Shown in pieces: positions 34,223 to 43,893 of a stretch of 64,000 bases of DNA. The stretch spans positions 1-64,000 of the forward strand of contig JARYLU010000015.1 in NCBI GenBank assembly GCA_029907475.1, written 5' to 3'. Under the pieces are notes generated by a model. It made no database searches. It was not told the DNA's origin and worked only from the letters and a program-made list of their open reading frames with translations. This stretch comes from Bacillota bacterium (lineage in GTDB: Bacteria; Bacillota; DSM-12270; Thermacetogeniales; Thermacetogeniaceae). Made by a program: the position numbers and the translations under genes. Positions within the stretch are counted from its first letter, which is position 1. Each line of letters starts with the position of its first letter.

Positions 34223-35029
34223 GTGGAACATGGAAGTTCACCGTTTGGATGCTACATTTATTGTGTCGTACCTCAACTAACAAAGACTTCATTTGGTAAA
34301 ATCGGGATTGACGGCAACGAAGTGTATCCAGTTTGCTACCAGGATATTTGTGCAGTTGTTCACGCTTGCTTGCCTGTTCCTTATCAAGGGGATGATGAAA
34401 CAGTAAAAAGCTGGCTCCTGACGCACAGCGATGTCGTGGATCTCATCTGGAAAGAAAGCGGCACCATTCTTCCCATGACCTTTGATGTGATTGTGAAAGG
34501 GGATCAAACCTGTTCCGCCGAAGAAAATGTAAGACGCTGGCTGGCTGCCAATTATTACGACTTTAAGTTTAAGCTGGAGGAGTTTCGCGGCAAGGTAGAA
34601 CTGGGCATTAAAATTTTTTGGGACTCGTCTTTGATTACAGAGAATCTTCTCGCAACGAGTCCAAGGTTAACGGAATTACAGGAAGAAATTAAAAAAATGC
34701 CCCCAGGAAAGGCTTATTTTTATAAACATAAGCTGGATAAAATCCTGGAGGAAGAATTTGAAAAAAAAGCCGAAGAGGAATGTCAGCGTTATCTTAGAGC
34801 GATTCAAACCCACGTTGTAGATATTCATTACAATAAAATAAAAAAGGGAGAACACCCCAGAATGATTCTGAACTTATCTGTTTTAGCAAGCGCCGATCAA
34901 GTAGATGCTTTAGGTGAAGAGCTCGGAGCAATTGATACAGAGGAAGGAGTCCACGTAAGGTTTACGGGATCCTGGCCCCCCTACAGTTTTACAAATTACC
35001 TGGGCATTAAACAGAATGATGATCATTGA
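34223..35029 (+). CDS. Gas vesicle protein GvpF/GvpL
   Basis: About 268 residues of the GvpF/L family, which sits at the inner gas-vesicle interface and acts in assembly. Hallmarks are the N-terminal GCYIYCVV, the region GTILPMTFDVIVKG, and C-terminal GSWPPYSF. GTG 34223 has GGGAGGGGG 9 bases upstream; the open frame extends to 34193 without a better site. It ends the four-gene set. No gvpN, gvpG or gvpO lies in the window. It is convergent with the DUF1015 gene, with a 7-base overlap at the ends. Confidence 0.85.
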   Translation: MEHGSSPFGCYIYCVVPQLTKTSFGKIGIDGNEVYPVCYQDICAVVHACLPVPYQGDDETVKSWLLTHSDVVDLIWKESGTILPMTFDVIVKGDQTCSAEENVRRWLAANYYDFKFKLEEFRGKVELGIKIFWDSSLITENLLATSPRLTELQEEIKKMPPGKAYFYKHKLDKILEEEFEKKAEEECQRYLRAIQTHVVDIHYNKIKKGEHPRMILNLSVLASADQVDALGEELGAIDTEEGVHVRFTGSWPPYSFTNYLGIKQNDDH

Positions 35030-36321
35030 ACGGTTAGATCGTTTAAGATCAGGCCGGTGAGTAATTTAGGATAAAAATAAGTCGATTTTTGGGGCATTTT
35101 ATCTCCCGCTGCGGCAACTGCCGTTACCTGTTCGATCCTCGTAGGATTCAAGAAAAAGACCAACTGGCCTTCTTCCTCCAGGAATATCCTAACAGCTTCC
35201 TTTTCGTCGCGGGTATAAGTCAGGTTTTCCTGGTGAGACATTTTTTCAGGCCCAATTCCGAGTAACTCCTGAAATATCAGGATATGAAGCGCAGTTACGT
35301 CGAGGCTGCACCAGGCCGCAGACATGTGGGGAGCCAGGGTCTTGACTTTTCCGGGGTTTTTCACGATCAAAAGATAGGCGGCAGGTTCCCGCGTCGCCAT
35401 GATAAAAGCGGCCCTTCCTTCTTCTTGCTGTTTACTCAAGATCTGCTGGATTTGCTCGGGCGCGGGAAAGGCAATTTTTTGGACAAGAAAATCTTGTTCC
35501 AGTTGATCTTTAAAAAGAGGCAAATCGAGTTCTCTTAAATTACGGACAATTCTGTGTGTGGGAAGGATCACCAGACCAGGATCCCGGGTGTTAACAAGAT
35601 ACATGAGAATGTATGCTGCACCCGGGTATTTTTCTTTTGTTGCCTCGTAAAAAGCAAGGGCTGTTTCGTAACGGTGGTGACCATCTGCAATATAGAGTAC
35701 CTTGTCGGCAAGGGATGCGGTGACATTTTCGTGAATTTCCCCTTTGGTGAGCACCCAAACCCGGTGTCTTTCTCCAACTTCGTCAGTTAATTCGATTTCG
35801 GGAGTTATTTTTTTTACTTTCTCGAATTCTTCTTCCAATTGCACCGCGGGGTCTTCATAAAGAGCAAAAACGGGGCTAAAATTAGCCTGACATGTATGCA
35901 TCAGGGCCAGCCGGTCCGCCTTCGGTTTGGCCAGCGTTTCTTCGTGAGGGCGGATCGCTCCGCTTTGATAATCCTCTAACTGCACCCGGGCAAAGAAGCC
36001 GGTTCGCCGGTATGTTTGCCCGGCCACTGAAAACTCCTGTTCGTAGAGGTAAATTGCGTCCTCTGCCTCCTGCACGAGGATCCCTTCCGCCAGCCAGTTC
36101 CGGTAATCACGCGCCGCCCTGAGGTAACGGTTATCCGCTTCGTTGTCGGTTGGAAACTGATAGCCCAGTTCAAGGCGGATCATGTTGAAGGGGTGTCTTT
36201 CATAATACTTCTTTTGGGCCGCCGAATCGATGACATCATATGGAGGTGTTACTACTGCTGCCGGATCGCCAATTTTCGCCAGGTTGTAGCGAACTCCCCG
36301 AAATGGAATCACTTTGGCCAT
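35023..36321 (-). CDS. DUF1015 family protein
   Basis: The 432-residue protein matches the DUF1015 family throughout: VIPFRGVRYN, VVTPPYDVI, IYLYEQEF, YIADGHHRYETAL and AAWCSLDVTALH. The conserved HHRYET and Arg/Asp residues suggest an enzyme, but no reaction is established. In several bacteria the family lies with serine biosynthesis genes, which is not the case here. ATG 36321 has GGAGAGGAG upstream. Confidence 0.9.
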   Translation of the reverse strand: MAKVIPFRGVRYNLAKIGDPAAVVTPPYDVIDSAAQKKYYERHPFNMIRLELGYQFPTDNEADNRYLRAARDYRNWLAEGILVQEAEDAIYLYEQEFSVAGQTYRRTGFFARVQLEDYQSGAIRPHEETLAKPKADRLALMHTCQANFSPVFALYEDPAVQLEEEFEKVKKITPEIELTDEVGERHRVWVLTKGEIHENVTASLADKVLYIADGHHRYETALAFYEATKEKYPGAAYILMYLVNTRDPGLVILPTHRIVRNLRELDLPLFKDQLEQDFLVQKIAFPAPEQIQQILSKQQEEGRAAFIMATREPAAYLLIVKNPGKVKTLAPHMSAAWCSLDVTALHILIFQELLGIGPEKMSHQENLTYTRDEKEAVRIFLEEEGQLVFFLNPTRIEQVTAVAAAGDKMPQKSTYFYPKLLTGLILNDLTVQ

Positions 36322-36464
36322 TTATTTTCTCCTCTCCTTTACTCGTTTTATTTTATTACGTTTCCTGAGGGATGACAAGTTCCTGTATTGAAAACACCTA
36401 AATTTCATGTTTTAATTCAAGTGTAAGCTTGATGGCCGACCTTTTCGGGTGAGGAGAAATTACG

Positions 36465-37226
36465 TTGCTGGTTGACTACCACATTCACGTTCTGGGTCAC
36501 CGGGGCGGATGTTACACTCAAGAACTTTTAGAAGAGTATTTTGCTGCTGCCCAGGCGCAGGGAATTTTCGAGATCGGCTTAGCCGATCACGATGAATACG
36601 TGACAGGCCTGGATCAAAAAACCATCGAGGAGGCATTAGCTCCTTTTCCTCGTTTAAATGTCAGGCTGGGACTGGAGATTAGCTACTGGCCGGGGCGAGA
36701 GAAGGAAATAGAGGCTCTCGCGTACCGCCTTGACTTCGACTACTTAATCGGTTCCGTCCACCATATTAACAACTGGATGTTTGATCACCCCGCCTTTAAA
36801 GCCGCTTATTCAGAGTGGGATTTTACCCGCCTGTATCAAACTTATTTCGAAATAATTGAAAAACTTGCGTTATGCGGGTGTTTTGATGTTGTCGGGCACT
36901 TCGATCTTATTAAAATTTTTGGTTACCGGCCCGCGGGGGATATTATTTTCCTTGCATTACCGGCCCTCATGGCTATCAGGGAAGCCGGTCTTACAGTTGA
37001 AGTAAATACCGCCGGACTCTACAAGCCGTGCGGTGAAATTTATCCAGCGGAGGGTTTACTGGCGAAATGCTATGATTTGAATATTCCTGTAACGCTGGGG
37101 TCGGATGCTCACAATTCCTGTGAGGTCGGGCGCGACCTGGCCCGCGCCAGGGACCTTCTCTACCGGATCGGTTACCGGAAGCTTGCGACTTTTTCCCGGC
37201 GCAGGCGGTTTCTTAATCATTTGTAA
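36465..37226 (+). CDS. PHP-domain histidinol-phosphatase-like hydrolase
   Basis: A 253-residue metal-dependent phosphoesterase of the HisJ type. PHP motifs visible are DYHIHVLGH, LADHDEY, LGLEISY, IGSVHHI, GHFDLIK and LGSDAHN, enough for a trinuclear metal site. It may hydrolyse histidinol phosphate, but no his genes are nearby, so the substrate is open. TTG 36465 follows GAGGAG. Confidence 0.85.
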   Translation: MLVDYHIHVLGHRGGCYTQELLEEYFAAAQAQGIFEIGLADHDEYVTGLDQKTIEEALAPFPRLNVRLGLEISYWPGREKEIEALAYRLDFDYLIGSVHHINNWMFDHPAFKAAYSEWDFTRLYQTYFEIIEKLALCGCFDVVGHFDLIKIFGYRPAGDIIFLALPALMAIREAGLTVEVNTAGLYKPCGEIYPAEGLLAKCYDLNIPVTLGSDAHNSCEVGRDLARARDLLYRIGYRKLATFSRRRRFLNHL

Positions 37227-37289
37227 AGAGTGCCTTCAAGTAGAGTGGGGACATTTAATTTTTAGTAAATTGCCAAAGGTGGGAGAGGG

Positions 37290-37757
37290 ATGGGAAAGTT
37301 TGAACAACGGCTCAAAGAGCTTGGAATCGAAATTCCGGCGGCGCCCTTACCGCGGGCGAGCTATGTTCCGGCGATAAAAGTAAATAATTTCATCCAAACG
37401 GCAGGCCAGCTTCCTCTCCTGGAGGGAAAGCTTATGTACCAGGGAAAGGTGGGAAAGGACTTAACGGTTGAAGAAGGGGCGGCGGCGGCGCGTTTATGTT
37501 GTCTGAATTGTCTCGCCGCAATCCGAAATCTCTTGGGAAACCTTGATTTTCTTGAGCAAATTGTCATGGTGAGGGGTTTTGTCAACAGTGCACCAGGGTT
37601 TTCTGAGCAAGCCCTTGTTTTGGATGGTGCTTCGCAGCTTCTTAAGGAGATTTTCGGGAGTTCCGGAAACCATGCTCGCCTTGCGGTCGGTGTAAGTGAA
37701 TTGCCGCATGGGGCTGCCGTAGAATTAGAGCTCCTTGCTATGCTAACACTCCCATGA
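37290..37757 (+). CDS. RidA/YjgF-family protein
   Basis: A 155-residue protein of the longer Rid subfamily (FIQTAGQLPLLEGKLMYQGKVG, ARLAVGVSELPHGAAVELE). Classical RidA uses an Arg to hydrolyse reactive enamine/imine intermediates; the Arg in HARLAVG matches that position. ATG 37290 has GGGAGAGGG upstream. It overlaps the next gene by 4 bases (ATGA). Confidence 0.88.
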   Translation: MGKFEQRLKELGIEIPAAPLPRASYVPAIKVNNFIQTAGQLPLLEGKLMYQGKVGKDLTVEEGAAAARLCCLNCLAAIRNLLGNLDFLEQIVMVRGFVNSAPGFSEQALVLDGASQLLKEIFGSSGNHARLAVGVSELPHGAAVELELLAMLTLP

Positions 37758-38428
37758 ACCTGCTGCTTATTTTTACGACAGCTTATCTGGTTGCTTTTTC
37801 CGGCGCTCTCATGCCAGGCCCCATGCTTACCGTAACGATCAAGGAAAGTATTCAACGCGGCGGCCGGGCTGGATTTCTGATTGTAGGGGGACACGGTTTT
37901 GCCGAAATTTTGTTGCTGGGGTTGTTTTTCTTAGGTTTAAACCGCCTGCTTCAGACCGGGTGGATCTCTGCCGTCGTGGGGATAGGAGGGGGAATGGTCC
38001 TCCTTTTCATGGGTTTTGATGTCTTGCGCGGCGCGCTCGCCGCCAAAATTAATTTAGATCTTGAGAATCAAGGTGCTTTCAGGCACGAGGACCAAAAATA
38101 TGCCGGTTCTGACCTGCGGCCCTTTATTGAGGGAATTATTGTCAGTGTAGCGAATCCTACCTGGATCTTGTGGTGGTTTTCAATTGGTGTTTTATACGTA
38201 ACTCAGGCATCACGGTACGGTTGGTTGGGATTAAGTGCTTTTTATTCGGGCCATATCCTGGCGGATTTAAGCTGGTTCGTTTTTGTCGCCTATATGATTG
38301 CGACAGGGAGGAAATTTTTAAGCCCCGGGATCTACAGGGGGATCTTAGCCTCCTGCGGCGCTTTTTTGGCGCTTTTAGCGGTATTTTTTATCTATCAGGG
38401 AGTTCGGGCGACCTTGACTCTTTTGTGA
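37754..38428 (+). CDS. LysE/RhtB-family amino acid exporter
   Basis: A 224-residue protein with six hydrophobic segments. The family signature appears at the start (GALMPGPMLTVTIKESIQRG) with the Pro-Gly-Pro of LysE transporters. It probably exports an amino acid or related metabolite across the membrane. It is translationally coupled to the RidA-type gene, which suggests amino acid detoxification as the shared theme, an inference only. Confidence 0.85.
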   Translation: MNLLLIFTTAYLVAFSGALMPGPMLTVTIKESIQRGGRAGFLIVGGHGFAEILLLGLFFLGLNRLLQTGWISAVVGIGGGMVLLFMGFDVLRGALAAKINLDLENQGAFRHEDQKYAGSDLRPFIEGIIVSVANPTWILWWFSIGVLYVTQASRYGWLGLSAFYSGHILADLSWFVFVAYMIATGRKFLSPGIYRGILASCGAFLALLAVFFIYQGVRATLTLL

Positions 38429-38573
38429 AACGTTCGGCAAATCTTATCCGAACCTCTCTCCGAGTGGCTTGAGATGACAGAAGAAATGTTTGGCACCAGG
38501 GAGGAGTAGCAGGTATCTCCCTTGAAAATGTGGAATTCTTCATAAAGTGAATTTGGGGAGGGGGGAGCTCCTG

Positions 38574-40994
38574 ATGAAGACTGTAATCATGGCAGGGGGT
38601 AAAGGAATCAGATTGCGACCTTTGACCTGTAATAAGCCCAAACCTTTACTTCCTGTTCTGAACAAACCTTTAATGGAGCATTTGCTACAGCACCTTGCGA
38701 ACCAGGGTTTTTCCGAAATTGCCGTAACCCTTCAGTATTTGCCTGAATTAATTAAGGCTCGTTTTGGTGAGGGGCAGCTTTTCGGTTTAAGGCTTTACTA
38801 CTTTGAAGAAATTTCCCCTCTTGGTACCGCAGGCGGAATTAAAAACGCAGAAAGTTTTTTGGATGAGACCTTTCTTGTTATCCCCGGAGATAATTTAGTA
38901 GATTTCGATTTCCAGAGGGCCTTTGAATTTCACCGGGAGCGGGGTGCCCTGGCAACTTTGATTTTAACCCGAAACGCGGGAAACAGCCCGGGCCCCGGTG
39001 TTGTTGTAGATCAGGATGGGCTGGTTTTGGATTTAGGCGTTTCTCAGCTTGCGGATCAAGAAAAAATTGCCCCTAATTTTATCAGCACGGGAATTTATAT
39101 TTTTCAACCCGAAGTGCTTCAGTATTTTCCCCGCGAAGCGATTTTTGACCTTCAGGCCGATTTACTTCCCTTTCTCCTGCGGGAAAAGCGGCCTGTATAT
39201 GGTTTTTCGGTTGAGGGTTACTGGTGTGACATCGGCGATCTTTTTCAGTACCGCCAGGTCAACAAGGATTTTTTGACCGGCAGGGTAAAGCTGCCGGTTA
39301 CCGGTCGTCAGGTTCTTCGCGGCGTGTGGACAGGGGAAAACGTCGAAATTCACCCTACGGCGGATTTAAAGGCACCGGTTTATCTCGGCAATAACTGTTA
39401 TCTAGAACAAAATGTACGTTTGAATGGTTGCTGTGTGATCGGAAACAACACAACCATTAAATCTGATGCTTTGCTGCAAGATACAATTGTGTGGAATAAC
39501 GTATACCTTGATCAGGGAATTCAACTTAAAGGCGCAACAATTGCCGACCACGTCCGGATAAAATCCCGAGCGGTGGTATCCGAGGACACGGTAATTGGCT
39601 ACGACTCAGTGATCGGTCAGCGCAGCGTGATCCAATCCGGTGTCAAGATTTGGCCCAGTAAAGTAATTGAAGATAATGTAAGCGTGCATTCCTCTCTTGT
39701 TTGGGGCCAGCGGATTGGCAAAAGCCTTTTTGGTCTTTTTGGAATTAAAGGACTTATGAACGTGGAGATCACAGCGGACTTCGCGGCAAAACTGGCAGCG
39801 GCGTATGGCTCAAGTTTAAGGGTGGGGGCAAGGGTAGTTTTAGGGGCCGACGGCCACCAGTTTTCTCAAATTCTCAAGCGTGTTTTTGCAGCAGGTCTTG
39901 TAGGGACCGGGGCCCGGGTCATGGACCTTGGCCAGGTTACTACTCCGATCACGCGGTATGCCGTTAAAAGTTTAGGAACAGACGGAGGTGTTCACATTCG
40001 GCAGGGCCGTCCCGTACCAACAAATGAAGTTGTAATTGAATTTTTCGACCACAACGGAATTAACGTTGACCGCAGCATGGAAAGGAAAATCGAAAATACT
40101 TTTCGACAGGAGGATTTCCACCGGGCCGGATTAGACCAGTTAGGCGAGATTACTTTCTATCCACAACTACCGGAGGCGTACCAGCAGGCTCTTTTGCGCC
40201 TTGTAGATGTTGACCTGGTCCTGCGCCGCCGTTTTAAAATCGTTGTTGCATACGAAGACCCTGCGCTGGCGATGCTTGTTACACCTCTTCTAGAAAAGTT
40301 AGGGTGCCAGGTAGTCGCACTCCGCCGGCTGCTGAGCAGTCAGGAGGGAGACGTGGCCGAGGCTGTCTTAAAATTTCAGGCCCATCTTGGGGTGAACCTG
40401 GATAGCAATGCCGAGGTACTCACTCTTGTTACAGAAGAAGGAAAAATAGTAAGTGACGAACTTTTACTGGCCTTAGTGACAATGATTTATTTAAAGGGCG
40501 AAAAGGCGGCAACTCTTGGGATCCCCGTAACGGCACCGGATATTCTGGAGCAGCTTGCAGGAGAAAGCGAAGGGCAGGTCGTACGCACGAAGGTTAGCCC
40601 CAGGGCGCTCATGGAGGCTACAAGTGGAGCCTTTCAACCCCTCTTCGATGCCGTGTATTTATTAGTCCGGATTCTTGATTTCCTCGCCCGGAAAAGTTCT
40701 ACCCTATCAGAAGTGGTAAAATCGATTCCTCCCTTCCATATTCACAAGGAATCTGTATTTTGTCCCTGGGAAGAAAAGGGAAAGGTGATGCGCAGGCTCA
40801 CCGAGGAAGTTAGGGAAAAGCGGGCCGAAATGATTGATGGCGTGAAGGTTTTCCACGAGTACGGCTGGACCGCTGTCCTGCCGGATGCCGACGAACCCGT
40901 CTGCAGGGTGATTGCAGAAGCGCAGTCCCAGAAGCTGGCGGAAGAACTGGCTGCGAGCTACGTCCTTAAAATTAAACAGATTCTGGACTTTTGA
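38574..40994 (+). CDS. Sugar-phosphate nucleotidyltransferase / phosphomannomutase-like fusion
   Basis: About 806 residues. Residues 1-235 form a nucleotidyltransferase (MAGGKGIRLRPLT signature, KPLLPVLNKP, VIPGDN, WCDIGD). Next is a left-handed beta-helix of hexapeptide repeats (about 245-365), then a phosphomannomutase-like region to the end. The catalytic TASHNP-type serine loop is replaced (GGVHIRQGRPVPTNEV), so mutase activity is doubtful. This degenerate form recurs in clostridial and cyanobacterial homologues annotated as mannose-1-phosphate guanylyltransferase. ATG 38574 has GGGGAGGGGGGAG upstream. It is coupled to the GH15 gene, suggesting polysaccharide or compatible-solute metabolism. 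Confidence 0.88.
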   Translation: MKTVIMAGGKGIRLRPLTCNKPKPLLPVLNKPLMEHLLQHLANQGFSEIAVTLQYLPELIKARFGEGQLFGLRLYYFEEISPLGTAGGIKNAESFLDETFLVIPGDNLVDFDFQRAFEFHRERGALATLILTRNAGNSPGPGVVVDQDGLVLDLGVSQLADQEKIAPNFISTGIYIFQPEVLQYFPREAIFDLQADLLPFLLREKRPVYGFSVEGYWCDIGDLFQYRQVNKDFLTGRVKLPVTGRQVLRGVWTGENVEIHPTADLKAPVYLGNNCYLEQNVRLNGCCVIGNNTTIKSDALLQDTIVWNNVYLDQGIQLKGATIADHVRIKSRAVVSEDTVIGYDSVIGQRSVIQSGVKIWPSKVIEDNVSVHSSLVWGQRIGKSLFGLFGIKGLMNVEITADFAAKLAAAYGSSLRVGARVVLGADGHQFSQILKRVFAAGLVGTGARVMDLGQVTTPITRYAVKSLGTDGGVHIRQGRPVPTNEVVIEFFDHNGINVDRSMERKIENTFRQEDFHRAGLDQLGEITFYPQLPEAYQQALLRLVDVDLVLRRRFKIVVAYEDPALAMLVTPLLEKLGCQVVALRRLLSSQEGDVAEAVLKFQAHLGVNLDSNAEVLTLVTEEGKIVSDELLLALVTMIYLKGEKAATLGIPVTAPDILEQLAGESEGQVVRTKVSPRALMEATSGAFQPLFDAVYLLVRILDFLARKSSTLSEVVKSIPPFHIHKESVFCPWEEKGKVMRRLTEEVREKRAEMIDGVKVFHEYGWTAVLPDADEPVCRVIAEAQSQKLAEELAASYVLKIKQILDF

Positions 40995-41032
40995 AATCTC
41001 AACAACGCGGCGCGAAATCAAAAAAAAGGGGG

Positions 41033-43021
41033 ATGGCGGTGCCGCGGGAATTGGTTTTGGGCAACGGGAGTATTCTCGTTAATTTTGATGGAAATTTAAA
41101 TATGCGGGATTTTTATTATCCCTATGTGGGAGAGCTAAATCATATTGGGGGAAGCAAGAACAGTATCGGAATTTGGTCTGGGGGACAGTTTTCCTGGCTC
41201 GATGAAACGAGTTGGAGCCGCCGCCTGGCTTATAAACCGGACTGCCTGATCACCAACGTAACGGCAAAAAACGATGAGATGGGGCTTGCCCTCGTGATGA
41301 ACAGTACGGTTCATTACAGCGACAACATTTATTTAACAAAGGTGTCAGTCCACAATCTCCGGAAGGAAGACCGGGAGGTCCGGATCTTTTTTACGCACGA
41401 TTTTTCCATCGATGAAACCGATGTTGGGGATACTGCCGTCTATAACCCGACACTTAATGCCGTTTATCATTACAAAAGAAACCGGTATTTTCTGGTTAAC
41501 GGATGTACTAAAAGTGGGGGAATTTACCAGTACGCCACTGGGACGAAGCGTTTTCAGGGTGCGGAGGGAACCTGGCGGGATGCTGAAGACGGGGTATTGG
41601 AAGGAAATCCCATTGCCCAGGGTTCGGTGGACAGCACCGTCAGTTTTCGCCTGTTACTTCCTCCAAGAGGGGAACAGGTATTATATTACTGGATTGTCGT
41701 GGGAAACAACTTTACCGATGTCAGGGATTTAAATACGTATGTGCTCGAACAAACTCCTCCTGTGATCTTTGAAAAAGCTGAAACTTACTGGCAGCGTTGG
41801 GTGAACAAACACACCTTTAACTTTGGCAACCTGACTCCGGAAATCATCGAGCTTTTCAAGCGGAGTTTGCTGATCATGAGAACTCAAATTGACCGGCGGG
41901 GAGCCATTGTAGCCGCGACCGACTCCGACATTCTGCAATTTAACCGGGACCATTATTGTTACGTTTGGCCCCGCGACGGGGCGCTGGTTGCGCTGGCATT
42001 AATTAAGGCGGGTTACCCTGAGCTTACAGAGAACTTTTTTCTCTTTTGCCAGCACGGGCTCACAGAAGAAGGATATTTGCTACATAAATATAATCCGGAC
42101 GGGACCCCCGGTTCGAGCTGGCACCCCTGGATTTGCGGAAACAAACCTCAACTCCCCATCCAGGAAGACGAAACAGCGCTGGTACTTTTTGCTCTCTGGG
42201 AATACTACCAAAAGGTTCGCGATCTTGATTTCATCCAAAACCTTTACAGAAATCTAGTCCTTCCCGCCGCTGATTTTTTAGTTAAATATTTTTATCCGGA
42301 ATTGAATTTACCGATTGAAAGTTACGATTTATGGGAGGAAAGGCGAGGAATCTTTACTTTTACGGCTGCTGCTGTTTATGGAGGACTGATGGCTGCAGCC
42401 AATTTTGCCCGCCTTTTTGCTGATAGCAACAAAACCGATGAATACGAAAAGGCCGCACAGCAGTTACGCAAAGGAATGATCGAACACTTCTACGATGATT
42501 CGTTGGGCCGTTTTATCAGAGGGGTTTATCTAGATCAGGAAGGAAATCTCCAGCGAGATCTCACACTGGAAAGCAGCATGTTTGGTCTTTTTGCCTTTGG
42601 TGCCTTTGAACCTATGGACCCAAAGGTAATTTCCACGATGCAGGCGATTGAAGCCGGTCTCAGGATTAAAACAGAAGTAGGGGGAATTGCCCGCTATACT
42701 GACGATCATTATTTTCAGAAATCGCGGGATATTGAAAATGTCCCCGGAAACCCCTGGATCATTTGCACCCTCTGGTTGACTGAATGGTACATTGCTTGCG
42801 CGACAGCCCCGGAACATTTAAAGCGCCCCTTTCAGATTCTCCAGTGGGTTAGCCGCCACGCTTTGAAGACGGGGATTTTACCCGAACAACTCCACCCGTA
42901 TACAGGTGAACCTGTTTCGGTTGCCCCTCTTACGTGGGCACACAGTACCTTTGTGTTGGCGGTTCTGAAATATTTAGAAAAATTTCACCAGCTTGGCTGG
43001 TACCATCAATTAGAGTGGTAA
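41033..43021 (+). CDS. Glycoside hydrolase family 15 (glucoamylase-like)
   Basis: The product of about 662 residues has the bacterial/archaeal GH15 arrangement: an N-terminal beta-sandwich (LVLGNGSILVNFD... to about 280) and an alpha/alpha-barrel (YVWPRDGALVALALIKAGY, QEDETALVLFALWEYY, LTWAHSTFVLAVL). The glutamate in the EDE segment and the late catalytic Glu (GILPEQLHP) fit glucan 1,4-alpha-glucosidases. No signal peptide, so intracellular. The frame is open from TTG 40991, overlapping the upstream stop; ATG 41033 or GTG 41039 follow a GGGGG site and are more likely starts. Confidence 0.88.
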   Translation: MAVPRELVLGNGSILVNFDGNLNMRDFYYPYVGELNHIGGSKNSIGIWSGGQFSWLDETSWSRRLAYKPDCLITNVTAKNDEMGLALVMNSTVHYSDNIYLTKVSVHNLRKEDREVRIFFTHDFSIDETDVGDTAVYNPTLNAVYHYKRNRYFLVNGCTKSGGIYQYATGTKRFQGAEGTWRDAEDGVLEGNPIAQGSVDSTVSFRLLLPPRGEQVLYYWIVVGNNFTDVRDLNTYVLEQTPPVIFEKAETYWQRWVNKHTFNFGNLTPEIIELFKRSLLIMRTQIDRRGAIVAATDSDILQFNRDHYCYVWPRDGALVALALIKAGYPELTENFFLFCQHGLTEEGYLLHKYNPDGTPGSSWHPWICGNKPQLPIQEDETALVLFALWEYYQKVRDLDFIQNLYRNLVLPAADFLVKYFYPELNLPIESYDLWEERRGIFTFTAAAVYGGLMAAANFARLFADSNKTDEYEKAAQQLRKGMIEHFYDDSLGRFIRGVYLDQEGNLQRDLTLESSMFGLFAFGAFEPMDPKVISTMQAIEAGLRIKTEVGGIARYTDDHYFQKSRDIENVPGNPWIICTLWLTEWYIACATAPEHLKRPFQILQWVSRHALKTGILPEQLHPYTGEPVSVAPLTWAHSTFVLAVLKYLEKFHQLGWYHQLEW

Positions 43022-43080
43022 CTATACCCCTGCCCCTGGAAGGGTAAAGACCATTAGAAATAAAGGGAAGGAGGGCGAAT

Positions 43081-43893
43081 GTGGATCAAGCCCACATCCA
43101 TCTTGACGAGTTTGCAAGACTGAAAACATTCTTTCATGACTTTGACCCCCGGGTCAAGCTGGTGAGTTGTCTCATTTTTGTTGTGATTGTAGTATCTCTC
43201 AATACTTTTGCAGGGCTTGGGCTGGCTCTTTTCTTGATAAGCTTATTTATTTTGGGTGCCCGTTTGCCGGTAGGGCGGATTTTTAAAAGGCTGGGCTTTA
43301 TTATTCCCCTGGTCCTGATGTTTGCCGTTTTTTTGCCCTTAATTCGACCCGGTACTCCTTTATTTCAATTAAAGCTCAGTTTTACCACACTGACCTTTAC
43401 GTGGGAAGGACTGCAAGCGAGCGCGATCTTTTTGCTTCGTTTCTTGTGCGGCGCTCTTCTGTTGATTCTTGTTACTTTCACTACACCTTTCCACGTTTTA
43501 CTCCGTTCCCTGAGAGACTTAAGAATTCCTCAAATTTTCACGCAACTCATCCAATTTACGCTGCGGTATTTCTTTGTTTTATACGATGAGGTAATCCGGA
43601 TGCAAAGGGCACGCCGCTCCCGTAATTTCCGGCCGGCGCGGTCTTTATGGAGCCACCACACTATCACCACACTGGGAGGATTACTGGGGGTACTCTTTAT
43701 CCGTTCTTTTGAGCGGGGGGAAAGGGTCTATCACGCCATGCTGGCACGCGGTTTCCAGGGGGAGGTCAGGACCCTTGATAGTTTAGAGGCCCGTCCGAAA
43801 GATTTCCTCTTGGGCGCGGTTATCTTATTAATAGGTATCTTAACCCTGATTATTGACCAGGGAGGGTGGTTATGGCTGTACTTATCGAAGTAG
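43081..43893 (+). CDS. cbiQ: Energy-coupling factor transporter membrane protein (CbiQ-type)
   Basis: A 270-residue membrane protein with five or six hydrophobic segments and the two cytoplasmic Ala-Arg-Gly-type motifs of ECF T-components (RARRSRNF, MLARGFQGE). The N-terminal HIHLDEFARLKTFFHDFDPRVK is typical of CbiQ, the cobalt/nickel transporter subunit. The substrate-binding CbiM/N proteins are not beside it. GGGAAGGAGGG precedes GTG 43081. It overlaps the ATPase gene. Confidence 0.88.
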   Translation: MDQAHIHLDEFARLKTFFHDFDPRVKLVSCLIFVVIVVSLNTFAGLGLALFLISLFILGARLPVGRIFKRLGFIIPLVLMFAVFLPLIRPGTPLFQLKLSFTTLTFTWEGLQASAIFLLRFLCGALLLILVTFTTPFHVLLRSLRDLRIPQIFTQLIQFTLRYFFVLYDEVIRMQRARRSRNFRPARSLWSHHTITTLGGLLGVLFIRSFERGERVYHAMLARGFQGEVRTLDSLEARPKDFLLGAVILLIGILTLIIDQGGWLWLYLSK

